Part shown: positions 31,432-43,413 of the stretch, piece by piece
How positions within the stretch are numbered: the stretch's first letter is position 1
Layout: the number at the start of each line of letters is the position of its first letter
Notes under the pieces: model-generated
The model's input: the letters and a program-made list of their open reading frames with translations, nothing else
What the model was told of the DNA's origin: nothing
Databases searched by the model: none
Position numbers and translations under genes: made by a program
Assembly (NCBI GenBank): GCA_023362775.1
Contig: JALMGJ010000029.1
Coordinates: 1,330,001-1,394,000, forward strand
Direction: 5' to 3'
Source: Charina bottae
Taxonomy: Eukaryota; Chordata; Lepidosauria; Squamata; Charinaidae
Length of the DNA: 64,000 nucleotides

Positions 31432-32065
31432 GTAAGCACCCCGTGGTGAAAGGGGGAGCTTCTATGCTAAAGGGGGCAAGTGGGAGTAGCGTGGAGGAGG
31501 AACAGGCTCAGCTGGTTGGTTGATGCCTCCTTGGAACTTCTTGCATTGGCAAATCCATGGCCTGCATTACAGCTGGCAGTGATTGTGCAAGAACCCAACA
31601 TTCGCTTCTCATTTGCCATGTATTGTATAATTCTTGTATCTCACAGTTGTATGTCTTTTATGTGAGATGCTCGTCTTCCTTACTACAAACCGCAATATGA
31701 TAGACATGGGAAAACGTTGTCCTCAGCTCTCACGCTCCCCAGTTGCACCTCTTTCGTTTCCCCAAGTTGTACAGCTGTCACAATGTCCACCACCAACCCT
31801 GGCCCAGTCCTAATTGCAATGGAGGGAATGAATCAACAGACAAAGAGTTGTGACTGTAGAACTGAGATGGACCCATGTGGACACGTGACCCAAATATGCA
31901 CACAAACGTCATGCGCAGCATGAAGACACAAAGGGCCTTTTAATAAAATGTGTTCGTTGGAAAGGATGCAGCCATACTCCCGACTTTTTGTCACCGTAGA
32001 CTAACCCAGCTCTCCCCCTACAAGAACTCCGTTCTAGTATATCTGAAAAGCGTCTTTGTCTATCC

Positions 32066-32173
32066 CAGTGTTTTTCTACCTCAGCAACTTGAAGATGGGT
32101 GGACTTCACTGGCTGGGGAATTCTGGGAGTTGAAGTCCACCCATCCTCAAGTTGCTGGGTTTGAAGAACGCTG
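32066..32173. mobile_element. hAT palindromic MITE next to the exon h acceptor
   Basis: Perfect 8-bp target duplication GTCTATCC (32058-32065; 32174-32181). Ends CAGTGTTTTTCTACC and GTTTGAAGAACGCTG. The interior is the GGGAATTCTGGGAGTTGAAG palindrome. Its right target copy ends 43 bp before exon h (32225). Confidence 0.85.
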
Positions 32174-32224
32174 GTCTATCCGATGAAAGGGGATCAGTCG
32201 CTGACTTTTCCACATCTCTGCCAG

Positions 32225-32374
32225 AACATCCCCGGACCACAGTCCCCAACCTTTCTCAATGCGATGATGAGGATTCAGCCCCAGATCCTGCACTGCTGGC
32301 GGCCGATGAGGCGGACGTTTAAGTTCTATGATGAAAACGGGACTGGGCTTCTCAGCGTGCAAGATTTCCGACAG
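32225..32374 (+). CDS. EFCAB6: EFCAB6 exon h: EF-hand
   Basis: 150 bp or 50 codons, phase 0 at both ends. The acceptor CATCTCTGCCAG ends at 32224; the donor is CAG|GTAATT at 32375. It starts with a linker (NIPGPQSPTFLNAMMRIQPQ), then a helix with WRPMRRTFKFY, then the loop DENGTGLLSVQD (D1, N3, G6, L8, D12) and FRQ, which runs on into VLRKYG in the last exon. The loop is one of the most complete in this part of the protein, but again has Asp rather than Glu at position 12. Confidence 0.87.
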
Positions 32375-32499
32375 GTAATTTGTTTATTGCTAAAGCTTCC
32401 TTTGAGCAGAGCTGATGACTTCATAGGCGTGTCCACACAGTTTCTGTGGGAACCATATGGAAGTCAGTGGCGCTCACCTTTGGCTGTTTTGCCCAGTCT

Positions 32500-32600
32500 A
32501 GCCTACAGCCCTGGGATTCCTTGGTGGTCTCCCATCCAGGTACTCTTCAGGCCCAGACCTGCTTTCCTTCCAAGCCCAGACGAGGTGAGCCAGGGGGTGT
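32500..32600 (-). mobile_element. 5S-derived SINE fragment
   Basis: GGTGGTCTCCCATCCAGGTA and CTGCTTTCCTTCCAAGCCCA are reversed 5S box C and box A remnants. Confidence 0.55.
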
Positions 32601-34128
32601 CGCCTGCTGAGACTAAATCCAAATTTTAACACTTTCAGTTGCGTTTATGCTTCAGCCCCGAACGGATCTGGGCATTCAAGGAAACCGCCGTTACAATCGG
32701 ACCCTCCCTGCCCACGTCGGTTGCAAGACGTGGCTCTGGGCAGCGTGGTCTGAAAAGGCGTCTTTCCACAGGAAGCCCTTTTTCGTGCTTTTCCTCTCAA
32801 GGGGAGGTTTTTTTGTGGCACATGAAATTATGTTTTATGTAATCTTGTATGAGATACTAATGTCTCATGGTTGTCTTGATATTTAAGTGCTTGCTCTGAT
32901 TGGTTTATTGGTTTAATTGGTGGCTTTAATTAGATTTTTAAAAACTATTATTTACTTTGTTATAGCTTTGTTATACTAACCACATGAGGGATATTGGGAC
33001 CAATTTATGGTGTAAATATCTAGTCAAAGGCTCCCTCACGTCAAGTTCAACTCCTAACAATTACACAGTCGTGTCCTTGTACATTTTCTTAGCAAGAATG
33101 TGGAGGTAGTTTCCCATTGTCTTTTCTAATAAGGAGAGATTGAGATAAACAAATAAAAGTATAACAATTGGCTCCTGTAACTTTCACAGCCAGAAGTAAC
33201 TTCCCAAAATCCCCTTTTTTTGCAACTGTCTTAATTCAGTAACTGTTGGTCATCCTATCCGGCTCTTATTTTCTTTATTTTTGACTTGGTTTGTATCTTC
33301 TGCTAAGGACAGATGGGTGTGCTAACAATGCCAACTTTTCTCTTTATTACTAAATAAATATTGCAAGACTCTTTTACATTTGTAGAATTTAAGGAAAATA
33401 GAGAGAGAAGGTGCCGCTTAATTCCTGTACCCCATGTTTGTATCCTTAATCATTGTGAAGGCTGGCCTCCCTGAGCAACTGGAAGGGTCTGGGTGCCTGC
33501 GTAAAAGCCTTCTCAGCTTCTCTCTGCCTCATTTGTGGGTTCATTCTCTTCATGCACATTCCACTGCACAATTTAAAAAAAGAACCCAGGATTAAATTGG
33601 GCCTTTATTATTCAAATACTATTTTAAACAAGAAACGTGCCTGTCTTAATATAGGATTACAGAGTCTTCCTTGGTAGAGTGATAGGGTGGAGCTGGATTG
33701 GGAGTCAAAGATGAAAATGGTGGCTTGCAGCGTTTGGGCCACCCTCCTGGGAAAAGGTGCCTGTGGCTGGCAAATGCTGGCCAGTGCTGTCTTAGCCATG
33801 TTTTTGTTTAAGGAAACTATCATTCCAAGGAAAGACCATTTTAGCCTGTGGTTGAGACAAGGGGTGTCAGTGCTGGCCCAGCTGTGATAACTGTGTTGGC
33901 CTAATTCCCAAATTAGCCAGTGTTCTTGATGGTCTCAGAACAGAACAGCAACCATCAAGCCAAGTTGTTGCTGGGGAGGAAATAATGCCAGATATTCTGA
34001 AAGTTTGAGATGAATGAGGCGGTTGTGCTTAAGCAAACGGTGTTCCACGTTGGTTCTCTGGCACAAACTTTCCTGGATGGTAAATAATTAAAGATTGGAT
34101 CTGTGTCATGTTTCTCTATGTTCTGCAG
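32601..34128 (+). other. EFCAB6: EFCAB6 last intron, main part
   Basis: The last intron runs 32,375-34,128. The acceptor TTCTGCAG ends at 34128. A short SINE-tail remnant lies at about 33,030-33,125 (CACAGTCGTGTCC...TTAGCAAGAATG...TTTCCCATTGTC). Otherwise I see no repeat or coding signal. Confidence 0.6.
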
Positions 34129-34251
34129 GTGCTACGAAAATATGGAATCAACCTCTCTGAAGAGGAATTTTTTCACATCTTGGAATATTATGACAAAACC
34201 CTAACTTCCAAAATCTCCTACAATGAATTCCTCAGAGCATTCCTGCAATAA
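34129..34251 (+). CDS. EFCAB6: EFCAB6 terminal coding exon
   Basis: 123 bp: 40 codons and TAA at 34249-34251. The acceptor TTCTGCAG ends at 34128. The peptide runs VLRKYGINLSEEEFFHILEY, then the loop DKTLTSKISYNE (D1, I8, E12; the only loop seen here with Glu at position 12), and ends FLRAFLQ. This C-terminus is the clearest match to EFCAB6 as I remember it. In mammals EFCAB6 lies convergent to MPPED1; no MPPED1-like exon is recognised in the 30 kb that follow. Confidence 0.88.
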   Translation: MLRKYGINLSEEEFFHILEYYDKTLTSKISYNEFLRAFLQ

Positions 34252-34345
34252 GAAAAAAAGAGGGTGGGGTGAATCACCCTCCAATTTGAGGAATCATTAG
34301 GCAAGATTATTAGTTTTAAAGCTAATAAAACCATATAAATTCAGC
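34252..34345 (+). other. EFCAB6: EFCAB6 3' UTR (predicted)
   Basis: About 95 bases between the stop codon and the expected cleavage site downstream of AATAAA at 34324. The end is inferred. Confidence 0.55.
34324..34329 (+). terminator. Poly(A) signal AATAAA
   Basis: Canonical hexamer 73 bases after the stop codon and the first one downstream of it; followed by GGTTAACAGTT about 25 bases later. Confidence 0.6.
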
Positions 34346-34966
34346 CTCTTGGTTAACAGTTCATCAGCAATCTTATAAAGCTGATAGGATGGAAACTGTA
34401 GTAGTGTCTAGTGAAGTCAGTCTTCAATAGGTTGGGGCTATTAATTTTCTCAAAATCCACTTAGCTGTGAAAACTGAAAACAATTACAGTGACAGTTCCA
34501 AGACTCTTAATTGGCATCTCAGAATGCAATAACATTATATATATTTTTTCAATTAAAGGATTATTAAGAACAGGAACTCTTAATTTAAATTTTAAAAGGT
34601 GCCCTACTCAATTTTATTTGCTTCAGTTTTCTAAATGGATTATATTTAATACGTTATTCTCCATTATTCAGAAATTGGATACCTCAGAATCCAGCAAAGG
34701 TGGTAACTGCATAAGCCTGTGGAGATTGTCTATGCATAAATTTTGATCCCAGTTTTGATGTGCCAAGTCCGTTAGAAATGGGCCCAGCATAATTCAAAAG
34801 GCCTTCTCTACCCAAATGCTGTTTCCGGGGCTGGAACAGCGCATTCACTCAGGGGATGCTGGCCTGAACCTCTGCCTCACATCGGCCTGAAAAGATCTGT
34901 AAGGAACTCAACCCTTTCCTCCACCCCCTGCGTTTCTCCCATGCTGCCGCCTCTTTCTCCGCCAGA

Positions 34967-35128
34967 GATGTCCATGGCGGTAGTCAAAAAAGTCAAGAGT
35001 GTGGCCACGGCGGTGCAATCAAAGCTCTGCCTTTTTAAATGCACGAATGCGCATCAAAGCCAGGCAGAGGTTTGATCGCACTGTCAGGGCCACCATCTTG
35101 ACTTTTCTGACCATACACTATGGACCCC
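34967..35128. mobile_element. MITE of the GGGTGTGGTC family
   Basis: GTAGTCAAAAAAGTCAAGAG and CATCTTGACTTTTCTGACCA inverted ends, with the family interior between. Confidence 0.65.
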
Positions 35129-36520
35129 CTGCTGTTGGCTGTTTTCCACCATGTGGCAATTGCAAGAATTAAACCACAGTTTGTGGGGGTGGAGTGGGGT
35201 GAGGGGGCCATTCAACAATCCTCTTGCACATTCCCAAAATAAGACCTCCGGCCTGAAGATCATTCAGTGGCCTGTTAGAACCAGTGAATGGAGCAGAGCT
35301 TAACGTTGTGTAAACTCGTCCACAGAAAAAGGAATATTGTTTAAAAACACAGCCTGTGAGCCCGTTAGAGAGATTCAGGTTCTTATTCTTACACTTTTAG
35401 CCCACCCAAGCATAAAGAAACACACACTTAGACATTGCAGGTACAAAAAATAAGTACAAAAGAGTTGTTACATTTATTTTCTCCAGGTTCAGCCATTTCA
35501 GTAGAAAAATGATGTTTCAGTTCTTCTTTCTGTTCCCTAAACTGAATACCTCTGCTTGCTGCAAGAGGCTGCGTGGAGAAAGGGGCTTAAGGCCTAGGCA
35601 TGGCCTCTCCATGGAGGAGCTAAGGCACGTGCATCCTACCCCATTGTTGGAAGAATCAGAGAGAGAGAAGAAGTGGGAGGGGCAACAAGCAGCTTCCTCT
35701 GAAAGCACAGTTTGCCTCCTAGAGCAATCACCCATATGCTAATGAGGCATGCTTGATTTGCTGAATTCCAGCACAGCCGACCCCTTAAAAGGGCTCTCCC
35801 TGAGAACTACACCTTTTACATTACCTTTGTATTTATAAAGATGATCCATGGCACTGACCACCCTCCCCTCCTTTTATTCAATGGTTGCTTCACTAGATTT
35901 ACAGCCCCCCTTTTCTCCAGCGTTCAGGGTGGTGTCCTAGGCGCACTCAATTTCAATTTTCCAGCACCAACCACCCTGTAGGGTAGGCTGGGCTGGGAGA
36001 CAGTGACTGCACTTAAATCTGGCTCTGCCTGGTCCTAGTCCAGGAACTTCACCTTTATACTACGCTGGGAAGATTGGAAGTATGGAGACCCAAAATGCTG
36101 TGGCCAAACATACTTTCCTGGCTTTGTGAATATAGGGGGTCAGCGTGGGATCTCACACTCCTCTGTCCCTGGGAGTCTTCCTGCATGTGAATCCTGAGCT
36201 ATTGTTACAGGACCAGATCAAGAAACTGGAATGAGCTGCTGGTTTAGTCTGATTTAAAGCTGGAGTTGCCTGGTTTCAACGTAATTGGGGATTCTTAAAG
36301 TATGAAACCCCAAACCATGCCTGCAAAGAGTTTGGCCAGAGGACAGAGCCACGGACCACTGCTAGATTTATTCTTAATTCCTTGCAAAAGCTGTGGAGAA
36401 ATCTCCATATGCTGACAGTGTAATGATGCAAAGTGATAGATGTGGTATGTGAGGCTACAGATTACAAGATGTGAGTCCACAGAATTGCTATGAAAGAGTT
36501 TAATCTTCATTTAGCCCATA
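35129..36520. other. Intergenic, mostly unclassified
   Basis: Downstream of EFCAB6. Contains a minus-strand SINE at about 35,870-36,070 (reversed tail TTTACAGCCCCCCTTTTCTCC, body CACCCTGTAGGGTAGGCTGGG, degraded head CTTCACCTTTATACTACGC). The rest, including chance frames at 35,509-35,742 on both strands, gives no gene signal. Confidence 0.5.
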
Positions 36521-36524
36521 AATG

Positions 36525-36872
36525 AAGCCAGTTTGATCTAGTGGTTAAGGTGCTGGGCTAGAAAACAGGACTCTGTGAGTTCTAGTCCCGCCTTAGGCAT
36601 GAAAGCCAGCTGGGTAACCTTGGGCCAGTCCCTGTCTCTCAGCCCTAGGAAGGAGCCAAAGGCAAACCAGGAGACTGAGTTCTAGTCCCGCCTTAGGCAT
36701 GAAAGCCGGCTGGGTGACCTTGGGCCGGCCAGTCTCTCTCAGCCGAACTCACCTCACAGGGTTGTTGTGGGGAAAATAGGAGGAGGAAGGAGTATGAGGT
36801 CTGTTCGCCACCTTGAGTTATTTATAAAAATAATAAAGGCAGGATAAAAATTAAATAAATAAATAAATAAAC
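36525..36872 (+). mobile_element. tRNA-derived SINE with duplicated module, copy 3
   Basis: Plus-strand copy showing the whole layout: head AAGCCAGTTTGATCTAGTGG, the B-box-like GAGTTCTAGTCCCGCC module twice (about 36,576 and 36,684), body CTCACAGGGTTGTTGTGGGG, and tail AATAATAAAGGCAGGATAAA followed by (AAAT)n. It identifies the orientation and parts of the copies at 2985-3300 and 4300-4640. Confidence 0.75.
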
Positions 36873-36899
36873 AAGCCTCTCAGCCTTTGGGGGGCGGTA

Positions 36900-37066
36900 T
36901 GGATGTTATCAGGGGAGATAAAAGGGATCAGGATAGGAACTGCAACTGCCTGAATGAAGCCTCACCCCTTTTATACATATGACAAATGCACCTAAAAAGG
37001 GATGTAGCTCCAATTACACAGTCATGACTGCCATCTTGACTTTTTTGACCCCCTTGCAGCATACAT
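36900..37066. mobile_element. MITE of the GGGTGTGGTC family, degraded left end
   Basis: Right end ATCTTGACTTTTTTGACCCC is intact; the left end is mutated (AAAGGGATCAGGATAGG). Confidence 0.55.
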
Positions 37067-38589
37067 GACCCCTACGGCCTCAGTTTTTGAAGCCTGAGTC
37101 GAGCATCTTTGCAAAAAGCTCTAAAATAAGTCTGTCTGCATTCAAAGATGACAAATTGGAACTGTGAACAATTACAGTTAATTACCTGATGGCTGTCCCA
37201 ATATTACTTGATAAATTTGTCTGAAAGTATTTTTTCCCAAGTTTCTGAAATCATTGTCTTTCTTTAAAAAAAATCTGAATTTGGGACATTCAGATCAACC
37301 AAATATGCCGTTTTCCTATAAATACAGTAGCCAGATGTGCTTCCATCATAGGCATTAAACGTCCATGGACATGGCAACGTAATCAGGTCCTCTGAGTTCC
37401 CCTTTGTTATCGTAGCATGCAGACAGGCTTTTACTTCAAAGGTGTGACTGCACTTAACACACTACTAATTTCTTTCTATAGTTTGTTGAAATCGTCAGGA
37501 ACATGTTTTTCACCTGTGCAGTGATTTTAAGCTTTTAACACAGCAGCCAGGGTTGGAGAGGAAAGAGCAAGGTGCCCACACAAGATGGTGAGTGGGGCAC
37601 TGGGGCAAGCCCAGCGTCGCTAGAAGGGCATCTGCGACGCAAGACCTTCCCCAGCAGGACTCCTCTAAAGACGAATGCTAGAAGTTGCAGATCAGAGCAA
37701 GCAGGCTTGTGTAAGTAATTAGAATTCTGAACGTTAATAAAAGCTTTTAAAATCCTTGTAACCTTTCCTATTTAATCCCCCCTTGAAAACAGCTCTCCAG
37801 TTATTTCTGCTCCTAGACTTTCTAATATGCTTTGGTCTCTGCGAAATGCTGTACTTTAAGTACAGGATGCTTGTTCCAGGTTCTGGGATTAAATAATACC
37901 AATAAAATAATTAGTATTCCAATCTTGGTGCTTTATTTTTCACTCTTTTTTTTTTGCAATCAAGAGCAGATCCATGTTTGGTCGCCCCCTTCCCCCCATA
38001 TTTAGAGCTATTGTGGAGAAGAAAATGAAGCCCCTTCTTTTACAGTCCTAATAATGAGAAATAAAGAAATGGGGATTTTTCCCCCTCCGCCAGGAATGCA
38101 ATAATTAGAACAGCTGGAAGACAGAAAGCCTCTGCTCTGCACCACGCTTGTCTTGCAGCCACTTTAACTCATCCCCAATTGTCAGGATCCCGGAGCTGCC
38201 TCCTTTCTGTCAATTGTCTTCAGGACTCGAACCGTAGTAAGAAGAAACAATGCGGTGGGGGAAAGAGGCATGTTTTTCATTAGTGCTTCTGGCAGAAGGA
38301 CTTGACTCAACAACTGATGAATTAAGCAGCGATCCTTCCCCCCCCCCCTCTATAAAAACAAATCATGCTGCTTCTAAAAAAGAACTGCTGTAAAGGGGGG
38401 ACTGGCAATTAATTCAGACTGGGGGGGGCGGTTGGCAGGAGGTACTCACAGAGTTTCAAGCGGGAGAAGCTTGACGTGCTCCGGACCGTGCAGAAGGCAC
38501 GACCGTTTGGGGTGCGGCCTTCCCAAATGGACGGGTCTCCCCTGATCATAAGGGACTTAAGCTAATGGCTAAAAGGTAAATTTTCCATC
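37067..38589. other. Intergenic, no repeat recognised
   Basis: 1.5 kb without recognised repeats or frames. 37,100-37,500 and 37,700-38,340 are AT-rich but of high complexity; they are candidates for conserved non-coding sequence only by exclusion. Confidence 0.4.
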
Positions 38590-38740
38590 AAGTCAAGTCA
38601 TCCTGGAGACTACGTGCACACGCCGATTTATTTTTTACCGGGCTGCTCTATTCCCAAATGGCTGTGAGGGTTTCGATGATGTTTTCTTGGCAGCAGCGCA
38701 GAGATTCTTCGCTATTGTCTTCTTGCGAGACGTTTCTCCG
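38590..38740 (-). mobile_element. SINE tail remnant
   Basis: AAGTCAAGTCATCCTGGAGACTAC is shared with the 5S-SINE remnant near 2705, and TTTTCTTGGCAGCAGCG is a common SINE-tail wording. Low confidence. Confidence 0.35.
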
Positions 38741-38924
38741 ACTTCCCGGCCGAGCCCGTCTCTCAGGCTAGCATTAGCGGCGGTGAGAAGCGGGCGCTGT
38801 GGCATCTAAAATGCCCCCGGATATAAATAACAGTCACAGCAGCACACGTCAAAAAGGGAGCGAGCTGCGATCGCGGAGCAGCAGGTGCTGCCCTGGCCTG
38901 GCTGGCCCCGTCTGCCCCCTCCCC
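38741..38924. repeat. 184-bp host duplication, left copy, before the Copia element
   Basis: CpG-rich segment from ACTTCCCGGCCGAGCCCG to GCCCCCTCCCC. It recurs at 43541-43724, same orientation and same length, with 3 mismatches that I count. Far too long for a target-site duplication (Copia makes 5 bp). Confidence 0.9.
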
Positions 38925-39665
38925 TGATGGGATATACGCTGGCTTAAAGGGGAAAAACTCGAGGCTTGAGAATAAACAGACAAGAATGCAGCTTGTAGGG
39001 CTAACAGTGTTTTACTGGTAGCATAAGGCAATAATGTACAGTATATACAGTACACTATCGCAAAAATGAAAGTTGAATATACAAGATACATCACTGTAAA
39101 AGGAAAAACAAAAACAAACTTATAAGCAGAGTTCCGTGTATTGATCCCAGGGCCAGAGCTCACGCCATGCATAGCCTCCCATAGCTATGCACTGCTCAGT
39201 CCTCAAAAGTAGAATACACATGAAGAACTACATGGCTAAAAGACACTAGAAATCAAGAAGCATAGAACACCATTTTGCATGGTTGTATATTCAGTTCTTC
39301 TAGCTTTCTGATTGGCTGGATGTTAGCTGTGACACACACTAGGCCCAAAGCATTAGGCCTAAAGCACATAGCATGACCTGCTATTGGGTGGCAGTGCTGC
39401 ATCTAAGCGAGCACGTGATTTCCTCCCCCCTTCTGCTCCACGTGGAGCAGGCTTTCCACAGAAGGAATCAGCAGACATTGTTCTCATGGGAAGGTCCCAT
39501 TGCTTGTGTGGGCACTAGTCATAACAATACACACGTGACCGTTGTTATCTTGCACCTGCACTTCACATCACCATGAGAAGCCTTTGCTTTGTAAAGGATG
39601 CAAACCAAAACACTTTTGCTTTGTAGAGAAACCCAATTTGATAATCTCATATGAGAAATCTGACA
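38925..39665 (-). mobile_element. Ty1/Copia 3' LTR (minus-strand element)
   Basis: 741 bp, TG...CA. On the minus strand it begins TGTCAGATTTCTC directly after a polypurine tract (TTTGGAGGGG, 39666-39675) and ends ...TATCCCATCA. The + coordinate 38925 abuts the host segment ending CCCCTCCCC. Confidence 0.8.
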
Positions 39666-42600
39666 CCCCTCCAAATTGGATTTCGACACATAGCAAACAA
39701 TGATGGAAGTTGTTCAAAGCTGTAAAATACATTTGTACAGGAACAAAAACAAAAATGGTTAGTACATGTATTATTTTACACTGTTCAAGTTACAGTTTTT
39801 ACAACCAATAGTAAACAAAATCAGAAATGGTTTAAAAACACTTGTTGCATATATGTAATGCACAATATACACTTCATGCAATGTTTTATTCAGATACATA
39901 CAAATACATAATAATACAAATTATGCAGGAATAGAAACACAGTTACATAGAAAACAGACAAACATTGCCCGCAAACGTCCTGTTGTTTGCAAAAATTGCA
40001 GCTGGCATAGATAAGCAGAAATTCCAAACTCGCTAGCTGCTCTGTTTGAAGCAAAGGCTTTGTTTTGATTTTAAGAAAAACAGCAGGACTTTTTCACCCC
40101 TTTCCAGGCCTCGCAGAGATGGCTACACCATTTAGCAGTTTACCTGGGCACACTAATTCAGGGCATGTCCACTGCGTTATTGCAGAATGATATACAACAA
40201 AGTAAGGATAAGCTTTCCTTTACACAAATGACACTCTGTGACACTCTGTCATTTGACACTCTCAAGAACCATAGGATTCTCTGTTCTGGGCCTTTGTAAC
40301 TTCATCACCAAGATAAATGTTTGAATTTGTGCCTTACCCCCTCAGCTGGAATTACTGCCTCAGCTGACTGACAAATTCTTATACAAGGTGGTAAGATTCA
40401 GTTTCTAAGCAGAAACCCACTATATAAGTACGAAGTCCTAACTCCTACACTTTCTTATGTACACACAGAAAACAGTACGTGACTGTTCTACACATCCCAG
40501 TTAGCATCTGCACCATGCTATCAATGACTGGCCTGCTTTAAAATCCATAAAGCACCCTGTTAAGTCAATGAACTGTCTGGGACTTTGTCACACATGTAGA
40601 GCCACAAGCTTGCCTTACACACACTGTTTCAGGGAGATCTATATTCAAATATGCTGTGTCAACATCACAATATGTAGATGGACACCTGTTTCCACGCTAC
40701 GCAACCAGAAAACGCACCACACGTCAACATTCTGGCCTAGCTGTGGGTGTATACATTAGATTCACAGTTCACGAACTCCTCTTGTGAAATCCCTGGGCAA
40801 CAAAGCTGGCTTTACACTGCAGAGTATTATCAGGAAGAAATGTCTTTCTGAACACTCATCTGGAACCTACAGCTTACTAAAACAAAGGACAGGTTGGTTA
40901 CTTTTAACACTTCACCAAAACTCAAACAGACTATCCACAGCTGTGTTCCACTGTTCTTCTTGCCTCTCAAAAGGCAGGAGCATCACGTCTTGAAAAGACT
41001 GGGTTTTTCTCAGGTAACTTGACACTCTCTGTCACCTGCTAAATCTCAAATCTGTCAGGCTTCACACCCTTGTGGAATAAGAGGACCCATGAGGAATGAC
41101 CACTGTGCTTTCCCCATCACCGTCTTCTTTCCTTCCACTACCTGACTCCCTCTCCAGGCCCTGCAACTGCTCAGGTGAAATTTCCACTCCTTCACCTGAG
41201 GGGCCCTTTTTAACACACTAGGAGACTTGGGAACAGAAGAAACCTGAACTGGTTTTTGCCCATCTACTGAACTATGGACAGTGGGTTTTACACTAGCAAT
41301 GCAGCAACACTTCTGCAACCTTAGCATGTAACCTTTCCCAACCAGTAGGCTGCTTAAAAATAAAGCACTTCTGGAGATTTGGATTTGACCATGGCTTAAT
41401 GAAACACCGATAAGCCTTGGATTTTAATCAACAACCAACAACCAACAACCTGAAGCACTGTGCTTCCTTGGTTCTTCCTTCTCTGTGACCTGGGGTTGTG
41501 AACACATGCAAATGTTCCACAGACATGCAGGTACTTCAGTGAAGGGCACTTGCCATACCAAAGAAAAAACAACTTCTTTTTACAGTTGGATTCTACTACC
41601 TGTTAGTTAGAAACCACACTGCAATCACGGTAGCCTCTCCCCAGACATGGGATGGCACCTGAGCAACTAACATCAGGCTAATTTTTAATGGTATTCACAA
41701 CACCAACACTCAGCTAGAATTCCAACATTGGCAAGTCTTTGGGAGAATACTTTCCTACAAAGCCAATTCTAGAACACATGGCTCAGGAACTCTCCACTAC
41801 AATCAGACTGGAACTGACCTACTAGATAACCATATTTTCATCCTACTATTGCTACATACACTTCAAAGCGAGCACAGACCTTCGCTTTAGACTTCAACAA
41901 GTAGCAACAACACAGGCAGGTATGATCATCAACCAGAAGGAACATGAAACTCGCACCCCACCATTACTTGGGACATGGGGGCTAACTAGATCTCTATGAA
42001 CCAACTGAAATGGTCTAGTTAACACTCTGTCACTTTGCCTAGCAACAGATACAGTCCTGATTTTAGATTGTTTACACACAGTTTATACACAACACAATCA
42101 AGGAACTTTTGCACATTTCCTGGGTTCTAACTCAGAATGCATTTGGCTATCTGAGACACACTCTCCCATCCTGGGATACCCCAGTACTTTGTGAAAACTT
42201 TATGGATGCATTTATGATGTGGGGAAACATTAAACACACAATGTCCTGTCCACACAATCTCCTTCTTAGGAAGCATCTCACACACTTGATTTTACAGGTT
42301 TTTCTCTAACACACTCAGCCTCATCTCTTTCAATGAAACATCCAGCACCTTTGAACACAAGTACACTCAGACTTGACCAGGGCTGGAACACTGAGGAGAG
42401 AAAAACAAATGTACACATACACATTTCACACACTTATCACAGAAATGCCAGCTAACATGACTTGCTGAACTCAACGCTTCAAGCCGAATTCAACAAACAA
42501 AGTTCTCTGGAGAAATGCTTATAAATAGCAGTCCAGCAGAGTAGAAGACTCGGATTCGTTGTTTAGCTGACTTCTGGCTTTTGGCTTCCCCTCCATTCGT

Positions 42601-43413
42601 AAATCAGGCTTCTTGCACTGACAGCATCCGCTGGACGATGGGGCAGGGAACAGCCTTCCAGAATCACAGCAAAATGTAGATTCCATACCAGGTTTTACTT
42701 CAGCTGAAACGCTTTGTTTGGAATTCTCAGGAACAACAGCAACAGACGGCTCCTGGAAGTGGCTTGTAAAATAATCCACAGTAAGGTCGCAGGGAGATAG
42801 CGTCTTTGCTTTCTCGACCAGTAGACCGGACCAGTAGATCACGCACGCTTTTTCATAGCCCCAGAAAAACATGCCTTCTTGTTCAAATGCAGCAAACAAA
42901 GTCTTGAGCTCACCATGGTGGGTCATCACAGTCTCAGCCGGTTGCAGCTTCAAACTATAAAGCTGTCTTAATAGACCACCAAGGGAAACAGAGTTTTACT
43001 TTGTATTGAAGGCTCCAACAGCCGCTCAGCACCCCTTACACAGTCCTTGAGCAGCTGATATAACGTTCAGAGGATTTGATTCCCAATTTTCCAAAATGCA
43101 CAGTCCAAACACGCTTGCACTTCTTACAGAGGGAACCTCTGAATCCTCCAGGGATCCTCTGGAAGTGGATTTGCCACATACTGCCACAAATCTTCTTCTT
43201 GCAAAAAGAATGATTCCATCTCCACACACCAGGTCAGATAGTTTGTGCCATCTAAAGGCTCAAATGGTAGACTGACCAGACGCTGTTCAGCCATTGCTGA
43301 CCACTCAAAGAAAACATGTTTACTCTGAAACCAGCCTCTAAAAACAAACTCCCTTTTACAGCCAGGTCCAACGCAGCAAAGAAAATGCAAATTTCTCTCT
43401 GGGCAACATAACC
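39666..43413 (-). mobile_element. Ty1/Copia internal region, decayed
   Basis: Minus strand, in order: Gag start at about 43,290, integrase fragment at about 41,894-42,079 (SVARQSDRVLTRPFQLVHRD, like the Copia integrase core with LVHSD), RT remains near 40,790-40,815 (FVAQGF, as in KARLVAQGF) and RNase H-like remains at about 40,500-40,560. Stops and frameshifts occur throughout, so no intact polyprotein exists. I cannot identify 39,680-40,250. Confidence 0.7.
42519..43294 (-). pseudogene. Copia gag remnant
   Basis: Minus-strand frame starting MAEQRLVSLPFEPLDGTNYL (ATG near 43,294) with TWCVEMESFFLQEEDLWQYV is the typical N-terminal Copia Gag pattern (DGTNYLTWK.RME..L...DLW). The frame breaks near 43,124. 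A second frame, 42,953-42,519, continues with a Cys-rich cluster (CCQCKK) that may be the decayed nucleocapsid knuckle. Not functional. Confidence 0.65.

Noticed and set aside
42519..43294. A domesticated Copia Gag gene
   Set aside because: Frame broken at least once, flanked by LTR remains and decayed pol; no sign of selection visible from one copy.
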